From NCBI GenBank assembly GCA_010029175.1, contig RGNC01000032.1:1-15691 (forward strand): DNA of 15,691 nucleotides. Reading direction: 5' to 3'. This document shows, in pieces, positions 1 through 8,136 of this stretch. Positions within the stretch are counted from its first letter, which is position 1, and each line of letters begins with the position of its first letter. The translations under genes were made by a program, and so were the position numbers. The DNA comes from Synechococcaceae bacterium WB8_1B_136 (GTDB lineage: Bacteria > Cyanobacteriota > Cyanobacteriia > PCC-6307 > Cyanobiaceae). The notes beneath the pieces were generated by a model that worked only from the letters and a program-made list of their open reading frames with translations, made no database searches and had not been told where the DNA came from.

Positions 1-1322
1 TAGAGCCCGTCGAGGGCCTCGCCGATCGCCGCGTAGCACCGCTGCAGTTGCCCATCGCTGAGGCACAGGGGCGGCAGCAGGTAGACCACCTGCCCCAGGG
101 GCCGCAGGAACACGCCCTGCTCCAGCACCCGCCGTTGCAGGGCCCTGCCCGCCGGGTTGAAGTAGCCGGGCTGCTCCACCGCCAGCTCGAAGGCCGCCAC
201 GCTGCCCAGCAGGCGCGGGCGGCGCACCCCGGGATGGCGGGCCAGGTGCTCCAGGTGGGGTCGATGGCGCTGCTCAAAGCCCTCGAAGCGCTCGCGTCTG
301 GCTTCCAGCAGCTCCAGGCTGGCGTTGGCGGCGGCGCAGCCCAGGGGGTTGGCGGTGAAGCTGTGGCCGTGGAACAGGGTGGGGGCCGGCCGGGTCCCAC
401 CATCGCCATCGCCGATGAAGCCCTGGAACAGCCGCTCGCTGGCCATGGTTACGCCCATGGGCAGCAGGCCACCGGTGAGCCCCTTCGAGAGGGCCATCAG
501 GTCGGGCTGGAGGCCGGCGTGGCGGCAGGCGAACAGCTCCCCGGTGCGGCCGAAGCCGGTCATCACCTCGTCGGCGATCAACAGCGCCCCGGCGGCCCGC
601 ACCCGTTCCTGCACGCCCCGTAGAAACGAGGGCCGCACCATCGCCATGCCGCCGGCCCCCTGCAGCATCGGCTCCAGGATCACCGCGGCCGTGGGTTGCT
701 CCAACAGCTGCTCCAGCCGCCGCAGGGCTGCGGCCTCCTTCTGCTCGATGGCGTCATCGCCCCACCAGCTGGAGGGCCAGGGGGCGCGGGCCACGGCGAA
801 CAGCAGCGGTTCGAAGGGGGCCGAAAAGCTGGAGCGCTCGCCCACGGCCATCGCCCCGAAGGTGTCGCCGTGGTAGGCGCCATCAAAGGCGATCAGCTGC
901 TGTCGCCGGCTGTCGCCCTGGTTCCGCCACCACTGCCAGGCGATCTTGAGGGCCACCTCCACGGCGGTGGAGCCGTTGTCGGAGAAGAACAGCCGATCCA
1001 GGCCGGTGCGTAGCGCCAGGGCATCCGCCAGCCGCTCGGCGGGGGCATGGCTGAAATTGGCGAAGATCACCTGCTCCAACTCCAGCGCCTGCTGCGCCAC
1101 CGCGGCGGCCAGGCTGGGTTCGGCGTGGCCGTGCAGGGTCACCCACCAGCTGCTGATGGCATCGATCAGCTCGCGGCCGTCCTCCAGTTGCAGCAAGGCG
1201 CCCTGGGCGCGGCGCACCCGGGGTGGCGGCTCGGCGCTGGCCACCTGGGTGAAGGGATGCCAGAGATGGGGATGCCAGGTGGCCATGGTGTGCGGAGTGG
1301 CGGAATCGGTGACCATGGCCAT
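1..1322 (-). CDS. bioA: Adenosylmethionine-8-amino-7-oxononanoate aminotransferase BioA (last base of stop lies beyond the left edge)
   Basis: PLP enzyme of biotin synthesis that transfers an amino group from S-adenosylmethionine to KAPA, giving DAPA. My translation gives 440 codons followed by TA at bases 2 and 1, so the stop codon is probably split by the window edge and the protein is essentially complete, close to the usual family length. Visible landmarks: the SSWW motif (about 58-61) of the substrate pocket, GAYHGDT (148-154) stacking on PLP, the ADEV aspartate (D251) and the Schiff-base lysine in ALSKG (K280). Three in-frame ATGs are possible, at 1322, 1316 and 1286. I see no good Shine-Dalgarno for any, so the start is uncertain; the one at 1286 lies just before the conserved WHP-HLWHPFTQ segment. 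It is the last gene of the minus-strand biotin group, but separated from the others by about 500 bases holding a membrane peptide gene and an opposite-strand ORF. The family call is certain. Confidence 0.96.
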   Translation of the reverse strand, partial: MAMVTDSATPHTMATWHPHLWHPFTQVASAEPPPRVRRAQGALLQLEDGRELIDAISSWWVTLHGHAEPSLAAAVAQQALELEQVIFANFSHAPAERLADALALRTGLDRLFFSDNGSTAVEVALKIAWQWWRNQGDSRRQQLIAFDGAYHGDTFGAMAVGERSSFSAPFEPLLFAVARAPWPSSWWGDDAIEQKEAAALRRLEQLLEQPTAAVILEPMLQGAGGMAMVRPSFLRGVQERVRAAGALLIADEVMTGFGRTGELFACRHAGLQPDLMALSKGLTGGLLPMGVTMASERLFQGFIGDGDGGTRPAPTLFHGHSFTANPLGCAAANASLELLEARRERFEGFEQRHRPHLEHLARHPGVRRPRLLGSVAAFELAVEQPGYFNPAGRALQRRVLEQGVFLRPLGQVVYLLPPLCLSDGQLQRCYAAIGEALDGL

Positions 1323-1327
1323 GATGG

Positions 1328-1335
1328 GGAGGTGA
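1328..1335 (+). promoter_or_regulatory. Strong Shine-Dalgarno GGAGGTGA for the 98-codon plus-strand ORF
   Basis: GGAGGTGA matches the anti-Shine-Dalgarno of 16S rRNA over eight bases and lies five bases before the ATG at 1341. It decides that start over the upstream ATGs of the same frame, which lie inside bioA on the other strand. Confidence 0.6.
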
Positions 1336-1340
1336 CCCAG

Positions 1341-1637
1341 ATGGTCATGGATCACTCTCGTTGCCAACCCCAGTTACGTCCTGGGCTGCGGTCCAATCGA
1401 TTTCTGCAGCCGCAGGAGATCAGCCGCTCCAGGCCGAGCCGTGCATGGAGCGGCCGCGAAGTATTCGCCGAGGGTCAGTGGCAGTGCCTGCGGGTGCGCT
1501 TGGAGTCTCGGGGCTGGAGCACCACCCAGATTGACCAGATCCACGACCAGCTGCGCCAGGGCTGGCCGTTGGCCCTGGCGGAGAACAACGTGGCGCTGCT
1601 GTCGGGCTATTGCCCGCTGCGGGCCAGGCTCCACTAG
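1341..1637 (+). CDS. Small hypothetical protein (98 aa), divergent from bioA
   Basis: I do not recognise the family. The product is basic, rich in Arg and Gln, and has no membrane segment or signal peptide. Its C-terminal half (from about residue 42) reads like a real folded domain, with a WQCLRVRLESRGWS segment, a helical TTQIDQIHDQLRQGW segment and NNVALLSGYCPL near the end. Reasons to believe it: the near-perfect Shine-Dalgarno at 1328-1335, and an end just before the convergent membrane-peptide gene. The frame extends upstream into bioA, but that part is only the bioA shadow. The gene overlaps the DNA that must hold any leader or promoter directly before bioA. The opposite strand is also open over 1374-1649 but shows no recognisable protein. 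The ORF is probably real; function unknown. Confidence 0.6.
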   Translation: MVMDHSRCQPQLRPGLRSNRFLQPQEISRSRPSRAWSGREVFAEGQWQCLRVRLESRGWSTTQIDQIHDQLRQGWPLALAENNVALLSGYCPLRARLH

Positions 1638-1672
1638 CAGGCTCGGCACCGCCTGAGGGTAGCGGCCTGGCT

Positions 1673-1837
1673 TCAGAGCTTGCGCTTGCAGAGCTCGCTC
1701 TGATCCTCGCGAAGGGTGGAGAAGGGGCCGCAGCTGGCCCAGCGCACCAGCGACACCTCAATGTCGGTGAACAGCACCAGGATGCCGGCACAGAGGGCCG
1801 CCACGGCAGCGCTGATCAGCAGGTGGGACTTCTTCAT
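1673..1837 (-). CDS. Small single-pass membrane peptide (54 aa) in the biotin operon
   Basis: A 54-residue ORF too short for most gene callers. It begins MKKSH, followed by a hydrophobic stretch of about 18 residues (6-23: LLISAAVAALCAGILVLF), then a charged tail with three cysteines overall (one in the hydrophobic stretch) ending in CKRKL. The shape fits a single-pass inner-membrane peptide or a short exported protein; there is no clear signal-peptidase site or lipobox. The ATG lies ten bases after the bioD stop, on the same strand, so it is most likely translated from the biotin operon mRNA. No strong Shine-Dalgarno is visible, and coupling to bioD is plausible. I do not recognise the family. 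Codon and residue patterns look natural. A role in biotin synthesis is suggested only by position. Confidence 0.65.
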   Translation of the reverse strand: MKKSHLLISAAVAALCAGILVLFTDIEVSLVRWASCGPFSTLREDQSELCKRKL

Positions 1838-1847
1838 GGCGGCGGCG

Positions 1848-2525
1848 CTACGCCAGCAGCTTATGGGTGAGATCCTGCCGACGCCATTGATCGGCCAGGT
1901 TGGCGGCGTCGATGGTCGCCAGGGGCGGAAGGCAGGCCAGCACCGGCGCGCTGGTCAACCGCTCCAGGGTGCAGCGGTTGTTGGCGTGCAGGGGGCCATT
2001 GAGCACCAGCCCCAGCAGGGGGATCTGGCGATGCCGCAGGGCCTCCACCGACAGCAGGGTGTGGTTCAGGGTGCCAAGGCCGCTGCGGGCCACCAGCAGC
2101 ACGGGCAGTCCCCAGTGCTGGATCTGGTCGATCTGCAGCAGGTCCAGCCGCAGCGGCACCAGCAGGCCGCCGGCGGTTTCCACCACCAGTGGACCCTCCA
2201 GCTGTGGCAGCGCAAGCCGCGCCGGATCGATCGCAGGGCCGGGGCGCCCGGGGTCGCCGCTCTCCAGCTCGGCGGCCCAGTGGGGTGAAACCGGCGCCTG
2301 CAGGCGGTAGGCCTCCGGCAGGATCCGCGCTTCGGGCAGGCGCAGCCAGCGCTGCACGCGATCGCGGTCGCCGCCCCCGTCGGGGCCTGGCTCCAGGCCG
2401 CATTGCACCGGTTTCCAGTAGCTGGCCCCCAGCCCCTGCACCAACCAGGCGCTCACCACGGTCTTGCCCACGTCGGTGTCGGTGCCGCACACCACGAGTT
2501 GCAGCGGTGGTTTCAACGGGCCCAT
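1848..2525 (-). CDS. bioD: Dethiobiotin synthetase BioD
   Basis: ATP-dependent carboxylase that closes the ureido ring of DAPA to form dethiobiotin. 225 residues, typical for the family. The P-loop GTDTDVGKT spans residues 14-22. A conserved lysine follows in YWKPVQCG (K38), and the usual EGAGG loop appears as ETAGG (116-120), before LLVPL. The start at 2525 (MGPLKPP...) gives the correct family N-terminus just before the P-loop; the frame is open further upstream, but that part is the shadow of bioC. The start overlaps the 3' end of bioC by 13 bases, implying translational coupling. The next gene down, the 54-residue membrane peptide, starts ten bases after the stop. Confidence 0.95.
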   Translation of the reverse strand: MGPLKPPLQLVVCGTDTDVGKTVVSAWLVQGLGASYWKPVQCGLEPGPDGGGDRDRVQRWLRLPEARILPEAYRLQAPVSPHWAAELESGDPGRPGPAIDPARLALPQLEGPLVVETAGGLLVPLRLDLLQIDQIQHWGLPVLLVARSGLGTLNHTLLSVEALRHRQIPLLGLVLNGPLHANNRCTLERLTSAPVLACLPPLATIDAANLADQWRRQDLTHKLLA

Positions 2526-3322
2526 GGCTTCTGGCCAAGCAGCAGCAACACCTCCCATTCCAGCTGGCGCCTGCCCGCCCTGGGCCAGTGGGCCACCAGC
2601 CGCCGCAGCTCCCCGGGTGCCAGCCGCGGCCCGCGGCTCGCCTGGGCGCCGATGGCCTTGATCTGGCGCAGAAAGGGCCAGGCCCCCTCGTTGCTGCGGC
2701 TGAAGCGCAGGCGCTGGCAGTGCCGCAGCTCCAGCTGCCGGCTCGCGATCGCCTCCAGGCGGGAGGCCTCCGGCAGCGGCAGTCCGGTGAAGGGCACCTC
2801 GGCCCGCTCCGCCGCCAGGCGCCATGGCGCAAAGCTGGCGGCGGTGGGCACCGCCAGGGCCAGCCAGCCGCCGGGACGCAGCTGTCCGCACCAGTGCGCC
2901 AGCTGCTGTTCGGGTTGCTCCAGCCATTGCAGGGCAAAGCCGGAGGCCAAGAGGGCCGCTCCCCGCAGTTGCCGCGGCAGCCCCTGATCCAGATCCCACA
3001 GCAGCTGGGGTGCCCCCAGGCAGTCCTGGGCCTCCTGGGCCAGCAGCTCCGGGCAGTTGTCGACTCGCAGCAGCCTGGTGTCTGGCCGCTGCCGCTCGAT
3101 CGCCCGCGCCAGCAGGCCACTGCCAGCCCCCAGGTCGCCGCAGGGGCCCGGGGGCAGCGGCAGGTTTCGCGTGTGCCGGGCCAACCGCCAGGCCACGGCC
3201 GCCTGCAGGCGCGCGGCCCGCTCGTAGTGGCTGGCCTGCCGCCCGAAGCAGCGGCGCACCTGCCGGCTGAAGGCATCAGCTGCGCTGGCGGCGCTTGCGG
3301 TGGTGGCGTCAGCCCTGGCCAT
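2513..3322 (-). CDS. bioC: Malonyl-ACP O-methyltransferase BioC
   Basis: SAM-dependent methyltransferase that caps malonyl-ACP as a methyl ester, letting fatty acid synthesis build the pimeloyl chain. 269 residues. The N-terminus has a BioC-like helical segment with FGRQASHYERAARLQ (26-40), then the SAM-binding glycine motif DLGAGSG (63-69), an acidic residue after strand 2 (VDNCPELL, D88), and the LRPGGWLALAVPT strand (148-160). The start at 3322 overlaps the end of bioK by 14 bases (ATGGCCAGGGCTGA). The frame stays open upstream to 3529 but that part is bioK shadow. The BioC role follows from the sequence pattern together with its place between bioK and bioD. Confidence 0.93.
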   Translation of the reverse strand: MARADATTASAASAADAFSRQVRRCFGRQASHYERAARLQAAVAWRLARHTRNLPLPPGPCGDLGAGSGLLARAIERQRPDTRLLRVDNCPELLAQEAQDCLGAPQLLWDLDQGLPRQLRGAALLASGFALQWLEQPEQQLAHWCGQLRPGGWLALAVPTAASFAPWRLAAERAEVPFTGLPLPEASRLEAIASRQLELRHCQRLRFSRSNEGAWPFLRQIKAIGAQASRGPRLAPGELRRLVAHWPRAGRRQLEWEVLLLLGQKPWAR

Positions 3323-4001
3323 GATCCACCCAGTCGAGCACCGCGGCCGGCAGCTCCGGCACCAGCAGGGCATGGCCGGCCTGCTGCAGCGTCCAGAGGC
3401 TGGCCTGGGGCAGGGCCTGGCGCAGCAGGCTGCGGCTGGCTTCCCCCACCACCTGGTCGTCCTGCGCCTCCACCACCAGCACCCTGGCGCTGCTGGGGAA
3501 CCCAGCCGGCAGACCAGCGGTGGCCTCAAGCTGCAGCAGATCCTCCAGCAGGCGCCGCCGGCCCTCGGGGCCGATGCCCTCCTGCAGGGGGCCCGGGGGC
3601 AGCAGTGCCGCCGGATGGGGGGCGGCCACCAGGGCGAAGAAGTTGTGCAGCATCTCCAGGTCGTCGCCGGCCTCCAACCGTGCGGCCATGGCCCGCAGCG
3701 CCGCCCTCAGCCGCTGGCCCGGGGCCCCAGGGGGCACGAACCGCCCGAAGCTGGCCAGCAGCACCACCGCCGTGGCCTGCGCCAGCACGGCAGCCGGCAG
3801 CAGGTGAGGACCGAACGAATGGGCCAGCACCACCCGCTGCCCGGCCCGTGGATCCCAGGCGGGCTGGTGGGGGGGCTGGTGGCCATACCCCCGCTCGCCG
3901 CTGCTGAAGCTCCAGCCTCTGGCCCGGGCCAGGTCGGCCCAGGGCTGCCAGGCCCGATGGTCGCCGGCCCAGCCGTGCATGGCGATCAGGTGGGTGCTCA
4001 T
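3309..4001 (-). CDS. bioK: Pimeloyl-ACP methyl ester carboxylesterase, BioK-type alpha/beta hydrolase
   Basis: Small alpha/beta hydrolase (230 aa) that would cleave the methyl ester of pimeloyl-ACP, ending chain elongation. Catalytic residues are visible: nucleophile S62 in LAHSFGPH (the nucleophile elbow has Ala in place of the first Gly), acid D182 in EAQDDQVV, and H210 in QAGHALLVPE. It starts with MSTHLIAMHGWAGDHRAW, which supplies the oxyanion-hole HGW segment. In marine Synechococcus and Prochlorococcus the BioH role is taken by the non-orthologous esterase BioK; that established point and the position between bioF and bioC support the symbol. It overlaps bioF by four bases (ATGA) and bioC by 14. 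BioH, BioG or BioV would be alternatives by activity, but the genome type favours BioK. Confidence 0.85.
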   Translation of the reverse strand: MSTHLIAMHGWAGDHRAWQPWADLARARGWSFSSGERGYGHQPPHQPAWDPRAGQRVVLAHSFGPHLLPAAVLAQATAVVLLASFGRFVPPGAPGQRLRAALRAMAARLEAGDDLEMLHNFFALVAAPHPAALLPPGPLQEGIGPEGRRRLLEDLLQLEATAGLPAGFPSSARVLVVEAQDDQVVGEASRSLLRQALPQASLWTLQQAGHALLVPELPAAVLDWVDHGQG

Positions 4002-5188
4002 GGCCGGCCGAGGGCTTGGATCAGCCGCTCCAGGCTGCCGGCGGGCAGGTCGTGGCGGAGCACCAGCCGCAGGCGGGCACGGCCGGGCGGCACCGTGGGT
4101 GGGCGGATCGCCACGCTGAGCAGGCCGGCCTGCTCCAGCTGCTGCTGCAGCGCCAGGGCACGGCCGTCGTCGCCCACCAGCAGGGGAAGGATCGGCCCGC
4201 TGCCGGCAGGCCGAGGCCAGCCGGCCCTCGCCAGGGCGTCACGCCAGCGGTCGGCCCGGGCGAGCAGGGCGGTGCCTGGATGCTGGCCCTGCTGCTCCTG
4301 GCTCTGGATCCAGTGCAGGGCGGCCAGGGCACCGGCGGCCAGGGGCGGCGCCAGGGCGGTGGTGTAGCGGAAGGCCCCGCCGTGCTGCAGCAGCCACTCG
4401 ATCACCAGCTCATCGCCGGCCAGGAAGGCCCCACCACTGCCGAAGGCCTTGCCGAAGGTGCCGCTGAGGAGCGCCAGATCGCCCAGGCCATGGGCCAGGC
4501 CACGACCGCCCGGGCCCAGCACGCCGAGGGCATGGGCCTCATCCACCAGCAGCGCTGCCCGGTGCTGCTGGCAGAGGGCGCTGAAGGCCTGCAGCGGGGC
4601 GCTGGTGCCCTCCATGCTGTAAAGGCTTTCGCTGAGCACCAGCAGCCGGCGGCCGGGATGCTCCCGACGCGCGGCCTGCAGACGCCGCTCCAGATCGGCG
4701 GGATCGTTGTGGGCGAAGCGTTGCAGGCGGGCGCCGCTGACGCCCACACCGGCCAGCAGGGAGTGATGGATCAGGCGATCGGCCAGCACCAGGCTGTGGC
4801 GATCGCTGAGGGCCGCCACGGCCGCCAGGTTGGCCTGGAAGCCACTGGGAAACAGCAGCACCCGCTCCCGCCCCAGCCAGGCGGCCAGGGCGGCTTCCAG
4901 GCGGTGATGCACCGGCCGGCTGCCGCTCACCAGCCGTGAGGCCCCGGCCCCCAGGCCGCTGTTCTCCAGCTCGGCGGCGGCGGCGTTCCGCACCGCCGGG
5001 TGGCGACTGAGCCCCAGATAGTCGTTGCTGGCCAGATCCAGCAGCGTTGGCCCCTCGGCGGCCCTGAGGCTGGCCGGTCCGCTGGGTTGCAGGCTGCGCA
5101 GCCGCCGCTGCCGCTCCTGCGGCAACGCCGCCAGCCCCTGGCGCAAGGGGGCGCGCCAATCCCCAGAGGCTGCTGAACCGTGGGGCAC
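3998..5188 (-). CDS. bioF: 8-amino-7-oxononanoate synthase BioF
   Basis: PLP-dependent alpha-oxoamine synthase that condenses pimeloyl-ACP with L-alanine to KAPA. 396 residues. Key segments: SNDYLGLSRHP (54-64), GSGLGAGASRLVSG-like region with SRLVSGS (84-90), FPSGFQAN (113-120), VDEAHALG (215-222) with the PLP-binding Asp and His, and the Schiff-base lysine in SGTFGKAFGSGG (K247). The annotated start is a GTG at 5188; there is no ATG nearby in frame, and a GTG at 5190 is in another frame. First gene of the biotin operon; its promoter must lie in the 194-base divergent gap to the helicase, but I could not pick convincing -35/-10 boxes there. Its stop overlaps the bioK start as ATGA. Confidence 0.96.
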   Translation of the reverse strand: MPHGSAASGDWRAPLRQGLAALPQERQRRLRSLQPSGPASLRAAEGPTLLDLASNDYLGLSRHPAVRNAAAAELENSGLGAGASRLVSGSRPVHHRLEAALAAWLGRERVLLFPSGFQANLAAVAALSDRHSLVLADRLIHHSLLAGVGVSGARLQRFAHNDPADLERRLQAARREHPGRRLLVLSESLYSMEGTSAPLQAFSALCQQHRAALLVDEAHALGVLGPGGRGLAHGLGDLALLSGTFGKAFGSGGAFLAGDELVIEWLLQHGGAFRYTTALAPPLAAGALAALHWIQSQEQQGQHPGTALLARADRWRDALARAGWPRPAGSGPILPLLVGDDGRALALQQQLEQAGLLSVAIRPPTVPPGRARLRLVLRHDLPAGSLERLIQALGRP

Positions 5189-5382
5189 ACGCGGGCCGCG
5201 GCGGGCTTCGCCAGTGTGGAATGGCGACGGACCGGACCGGAACGCTGTTCACGGCCTTGGCGATGCTGAGCCCTGGCCCTGGCTCTCGCCCTGATCCGGA
5301 TCTGAATCGTGCCGTGGTTGGGCTACGCGATCCCCACGGGTTGGCGCGCGAGAGGCCGCCCCGCCGCCCATAGGATGGTGGG

Positions 5383-8136
5383 ATGACCACAGCTGCCACC
5401 AGCCCTCTCGACCTGGCGGAGCTGTTCCCGTTCCCGCTCGACGACTTCCAGCTCGAGGCGATTGATGCCCTCAATCAGGGCCATTCCGTGGTGGTGAGCG
5501 CCCCCACCGGCTCCGGCAAGACCCTGGTGGGCGAATACGCCATCCACCGCGCCCTGGCCCATGGGCAGAAGGTGTTCTACACAACGCCGCTCAAGGCCCT
5601 CTCCAACCAGAAGCTGCGGGATTTCCGCGAGCAGTTCGGCGCCGAGCGCGTGGGGTTGATGACCGGCGACCTCACGGTGAACCGGGAGGCCTCGATTGTG
5701 GTGATGACCACCGAGATCTTCCGCAACATGCTCTATGCGGAGATCGAACGCGAGGGCGACGATCCCCTGGCCGATGTGGAGGCGGTGGTGCTCGATGAGT
5801 GCCACTACATGAACGACTCCCAGCGCGGCACCGTTTGGGAGGAATCGATCATTCACTGCCCACCGGCGGTGCAGCTGGTGGCCCTTTCGGCCACCGTGGC
5901 CAACGCCGGTCAGCTCACCGACTGGATTGAGGCGGTGCACGGCCCCACCACGCTGGTGACCAGCACCTTCCGGCCGGTGCCGCTGCAGTTCAGTTTCTGC
6001 AGTGCCAAGGGACTGCATCCGCTGCTCAACGACGAGGGCACGGGCCTGCACCCCAACTGCAAGGTGTGGCGTGCCCCCAAGGGCCACAAGCGCAAGGGGC
6101 CGAAAACCCCCAAGCCGCCCCAGCCGGAGGCCCCACCGCTCGCTTTTGTGGTGGCCCAGATGGCCGAGCGCGACATGCTGCCCGCCATCTACTTCATCTT
6201 CAGCCGCCGCGGTTGCGACAAGGCCGTGCGCGACCTGGGCAAGGTCTGTCTGGTGTCGCCCGAGGAGCAGGCCCGCATCCGCGTCCGGCTGGAGGCCTTT
6301 GTGGCGGCCACCCCCGAGGCGGTGCGCGAGGGCGGCCACGATGAGGCCCTGCTGCGGGGCATCGCCGCCCACCACGCCGGCGTGCTGCCCGCCTGGAAGG
6401 AACTGATCGAGGAGCTGTTTCAGCAGGGCCTGGTGAAGGTGGTGTTCGCCACCGAAACCCTTGCCGCCGGCATCAACATGCCCGCCCGCAGCACCGTGAT
6501 CTCGGCCCTCTCCAAGCGCACGGAGCGGGGCCACCGCGCGCTGATGGGCAGCGAGTTCCTGCAGATGGCCGGTCGTGCCGGCCGGCGGGGGCTGGATTCC
6601 CAGGGCTATGTGGTCACGGTGCAGAGCCGCTTTGAAGGAGTGCGCGAGGCGGGCCAGCTGGCCACCAGCCCCGCCGATCCGCTGGTGAGCCAGTTCACCC
6701 CCAGCTACGGCATGGTGCTCAACCTGCTGCAGCGCTACGAGCTCCCCAAGGCCAAGGAGCTGGTGGAGCGCAGCTTCGGCCGCTACCTGGCCACCCTCGA
6801 TCTCGCCGACGACGAGGCCCGCATCGCCGAGCTGCGCGAGCAGTTGAGCCACCTCAGCGCCGAGGCGGTGGAGGTGGCCTGGGACGACTTCGAGGACTAC
6901 GAAAAGCAGCGCGGTCGCCTGCGGGAGGAGCGGCGCCTGTTGCGGATCCTGCAGCAGCAGGCGGAGGAGAGCCTGGCCCACGAGCTCACCCTGGCGCTGC
7001 GGTTCGCCAGCGAGGGCACCCTGGTGAGCCTCAAGGCGCCGATCCTGCGGGGCCGCGTCACCCCGGCGGTGATCGTGGAGAAGGTGGAGGGCCCAGGGCA
7101 GTTCCCGCTGCTGCAGTGCCTCACCGATGAGAACGTGTGGGTGCTGCTGCCCTGCAGTGCCGTGGTGAGCCTGCACGCTGAGCTCAGCTGCCTGCAGGTG
7201 AAGGATCTGCCGGCGCCGGAGCTGCACCGCTCCGGTGAGCTGCGCCACGGCGATCAGGCCAGTGGTGGCCTGGCCCTGGCGGTGGCCTCCATGGCCCGCC
7301 GCCACGACATGACCACCCCCCAGTACGACCTGGCGGGGGAGGTGCAGGCCCAGGGTCACCTGGTGCGGGAGCTGGAGCTGGCCCTGGAGCTGCATCCGGC
7401 CCATGGCGCCGGTGATCGCAAGAAGCTCAAGAAGCAGCGCTTCCGCATGGAGGAGCTGGAGGCGGAGATTGAGGAGCGGCAGCGGATCCTGCACTTCCGC
7501 GCCAATCGCCACTGGGACACCTTCCTGGCCCTGATCGAGATCCTGCGCTTCTTCGGCTGCCTGGCTGGCGAGGAGGGTCTGGAGCCCACCGAGATCGGTC
7601 GCACCGTCGCGGCTCTGCGGGGCGACAACGAGCTCTGGCTGGGGCTGGCGCTGATGAGTGGCCACCTGGATGAGCTGGAGCCCGCGGATCTGGCGGCGGT
7701 GCTGGAGGCCATCTCCACGGAGGTGAACCGCCCCGATCTCTGGAGCGCCTACCCGCCGCCGCCTGCCGCCGAAGAGGCCCTGCACGACCTGCGCGGCATC
7801 CGCCGCGAGCTGCAGCGCCAGCAGGAGCGGGCCCAGGTGGTGATGCCCCTCTGGTACGAGGCGGAACTGATGGGCGTGGTGCAGGCTTGGGCCAAGGGTG
7901 TGGCCTGGAACGACTTGCTGGCCAACACGTCTCTGGATGAGGGGGATGTGGTGCGGATCATGCGCCGCACCGTGGACCTGCTGGCCCAGATCCCCTACTG
8001 CGAGGCCATCAGCGAGCAGCTGCGCACCAACGCCCGCGCGGCCCTCAAGGCCATCAACCGCTTCCCGGTGTGTGAGCCCCTGGATCTGCTGGCAGCCGGC
8101 GGGCCCGGTTTGAACCCCGCCACGGAGCGCAGCTAA
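5383..8136 (+). CDS. DECH-box superfamily II helicase, Ski2/Mtr4-like
   Basis: ATP-dependent nucleic acid helicase of 917 residues, probably an RNA helicase by relation to the Ski2/Mtr4 group. Motifs in order: Q-motif region FQLEAIDAL (22-30), Walker A APTGSGKT (40-47), motif Ia TTPLKALSNQK (67-77), motif Ib TGDLTVN (94-100), motif II DECH (138-141), motif III SAT (169-171), then FATETLAAGINMPAR (355-369) and motif VI QMAGRAGRRG (394-403). A Lys/Pro-rich linker (about 232-252) splits the two RecA lobes. The charged C-terminal third (about 480-900) fits the arch and DSHCT regions of this family. The ATG at 5383 gives the expected N-terminus; the Shine-Dalgarno is weak (GGTGGG directly before it). 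It is divergent from bioF, with no functional tie visible. The substrate in cyanobacteria is not established by the sequence. Confidence 0.93.
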   Translation: MTTAATSPLDLAELFPFPLDDFQLEAIDALNQGHSVVVSAPTGSGKTLVGEYAIHRALAHGQKVFYTTPLKALSNQKLRDFREQFGAERVGLMTGDLTVNREASIVVMTTEIFRNMLYAEIEREGDDPLADVEAVVLDECHYMNDSQRGTVWEESIIHCPPAVQLVALSATVANAGQLTDWIEAVHGPTTLVTSTFRPVPLQFSFCSAKGLHPLLNDEGTGLHPNCKVWRAPKGHKRKGPKTPKPPQPEAPPLAFVVAQMAERDMLPAIYFIFSRRGCDKAVRDLGKVCLVSPEEQARIRVRLEAFVAATPEAVREGGHDEALLRGIAAHHAGVLPAWKELIEELFQQGLVKVVFATETLAAGINMPARSTVISALSKRTERGHRALMGSEFLQMAGRAGRRGLDSQGYVVTVQSRFEGVREAGQLATSPADPLVSQFTPSYGMVLNLLQRYELPKAKELVERSFGRYLATLDLADDEARIAELREQLSHLSAEAVEVAWDDFEDYEKQRGRLREERRLLRILQQQAEESLAHELTLALRFASEGTLVSLKAPILRGRVTPAVIVEKVEGPGQFPLLQCLTDENVWVLLPCSAVVSLHAELSCLQVKDLPAPELHRSGELRHGDQASGGLALAVASMARRHDMTTPQYDLAGEVQAQGHLVRELELALELHPAHGAGDRKKLKKQRFRMEELEAEIEERQRILHFRANRHWDTFLALIEILRFFGCLAGEEGLEPTEIGRTVAALRGDNELWLGLALMSGHLDELEPADLAAVLEAISTEVNRPDLWSAYPPPPAAEEALHDLRGIRRELQRQQERAQVVMPLWYEAELMGVVQAWAKGVAWNDLLANTSLDEGDVVRIMRRTVDLLAQIPYCEAISEQLRTNARAALKAINRFPVCEPLDLLAAGGPGLNPATERS

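Noticed and set aside
1638..1655. CAGGC/GCCTG stem after the 98-codon ORF as a terminator
   Set aside because: Only five base pairs with an eight-base loop and no T-run.
1861..3276. 471-codon minus-strand ORF
   Set aside because: Same strand as bioC and bioD but another frame; low-complexity Pro/Arg/Ala content with no motif.
2189..3907. 572-codon plus-strand ORF
   Set aside because: Pro/Ala/Arg-rich shadow across bioD, bioC and bioK, which carry clear catalytic motifs on the minus strand.
3300..4367. 355-codon plus-strand ORF
   Set aside because: Antisense to bioK and bioF; Gly/Gln/Pro-rich with no recognisable domain.
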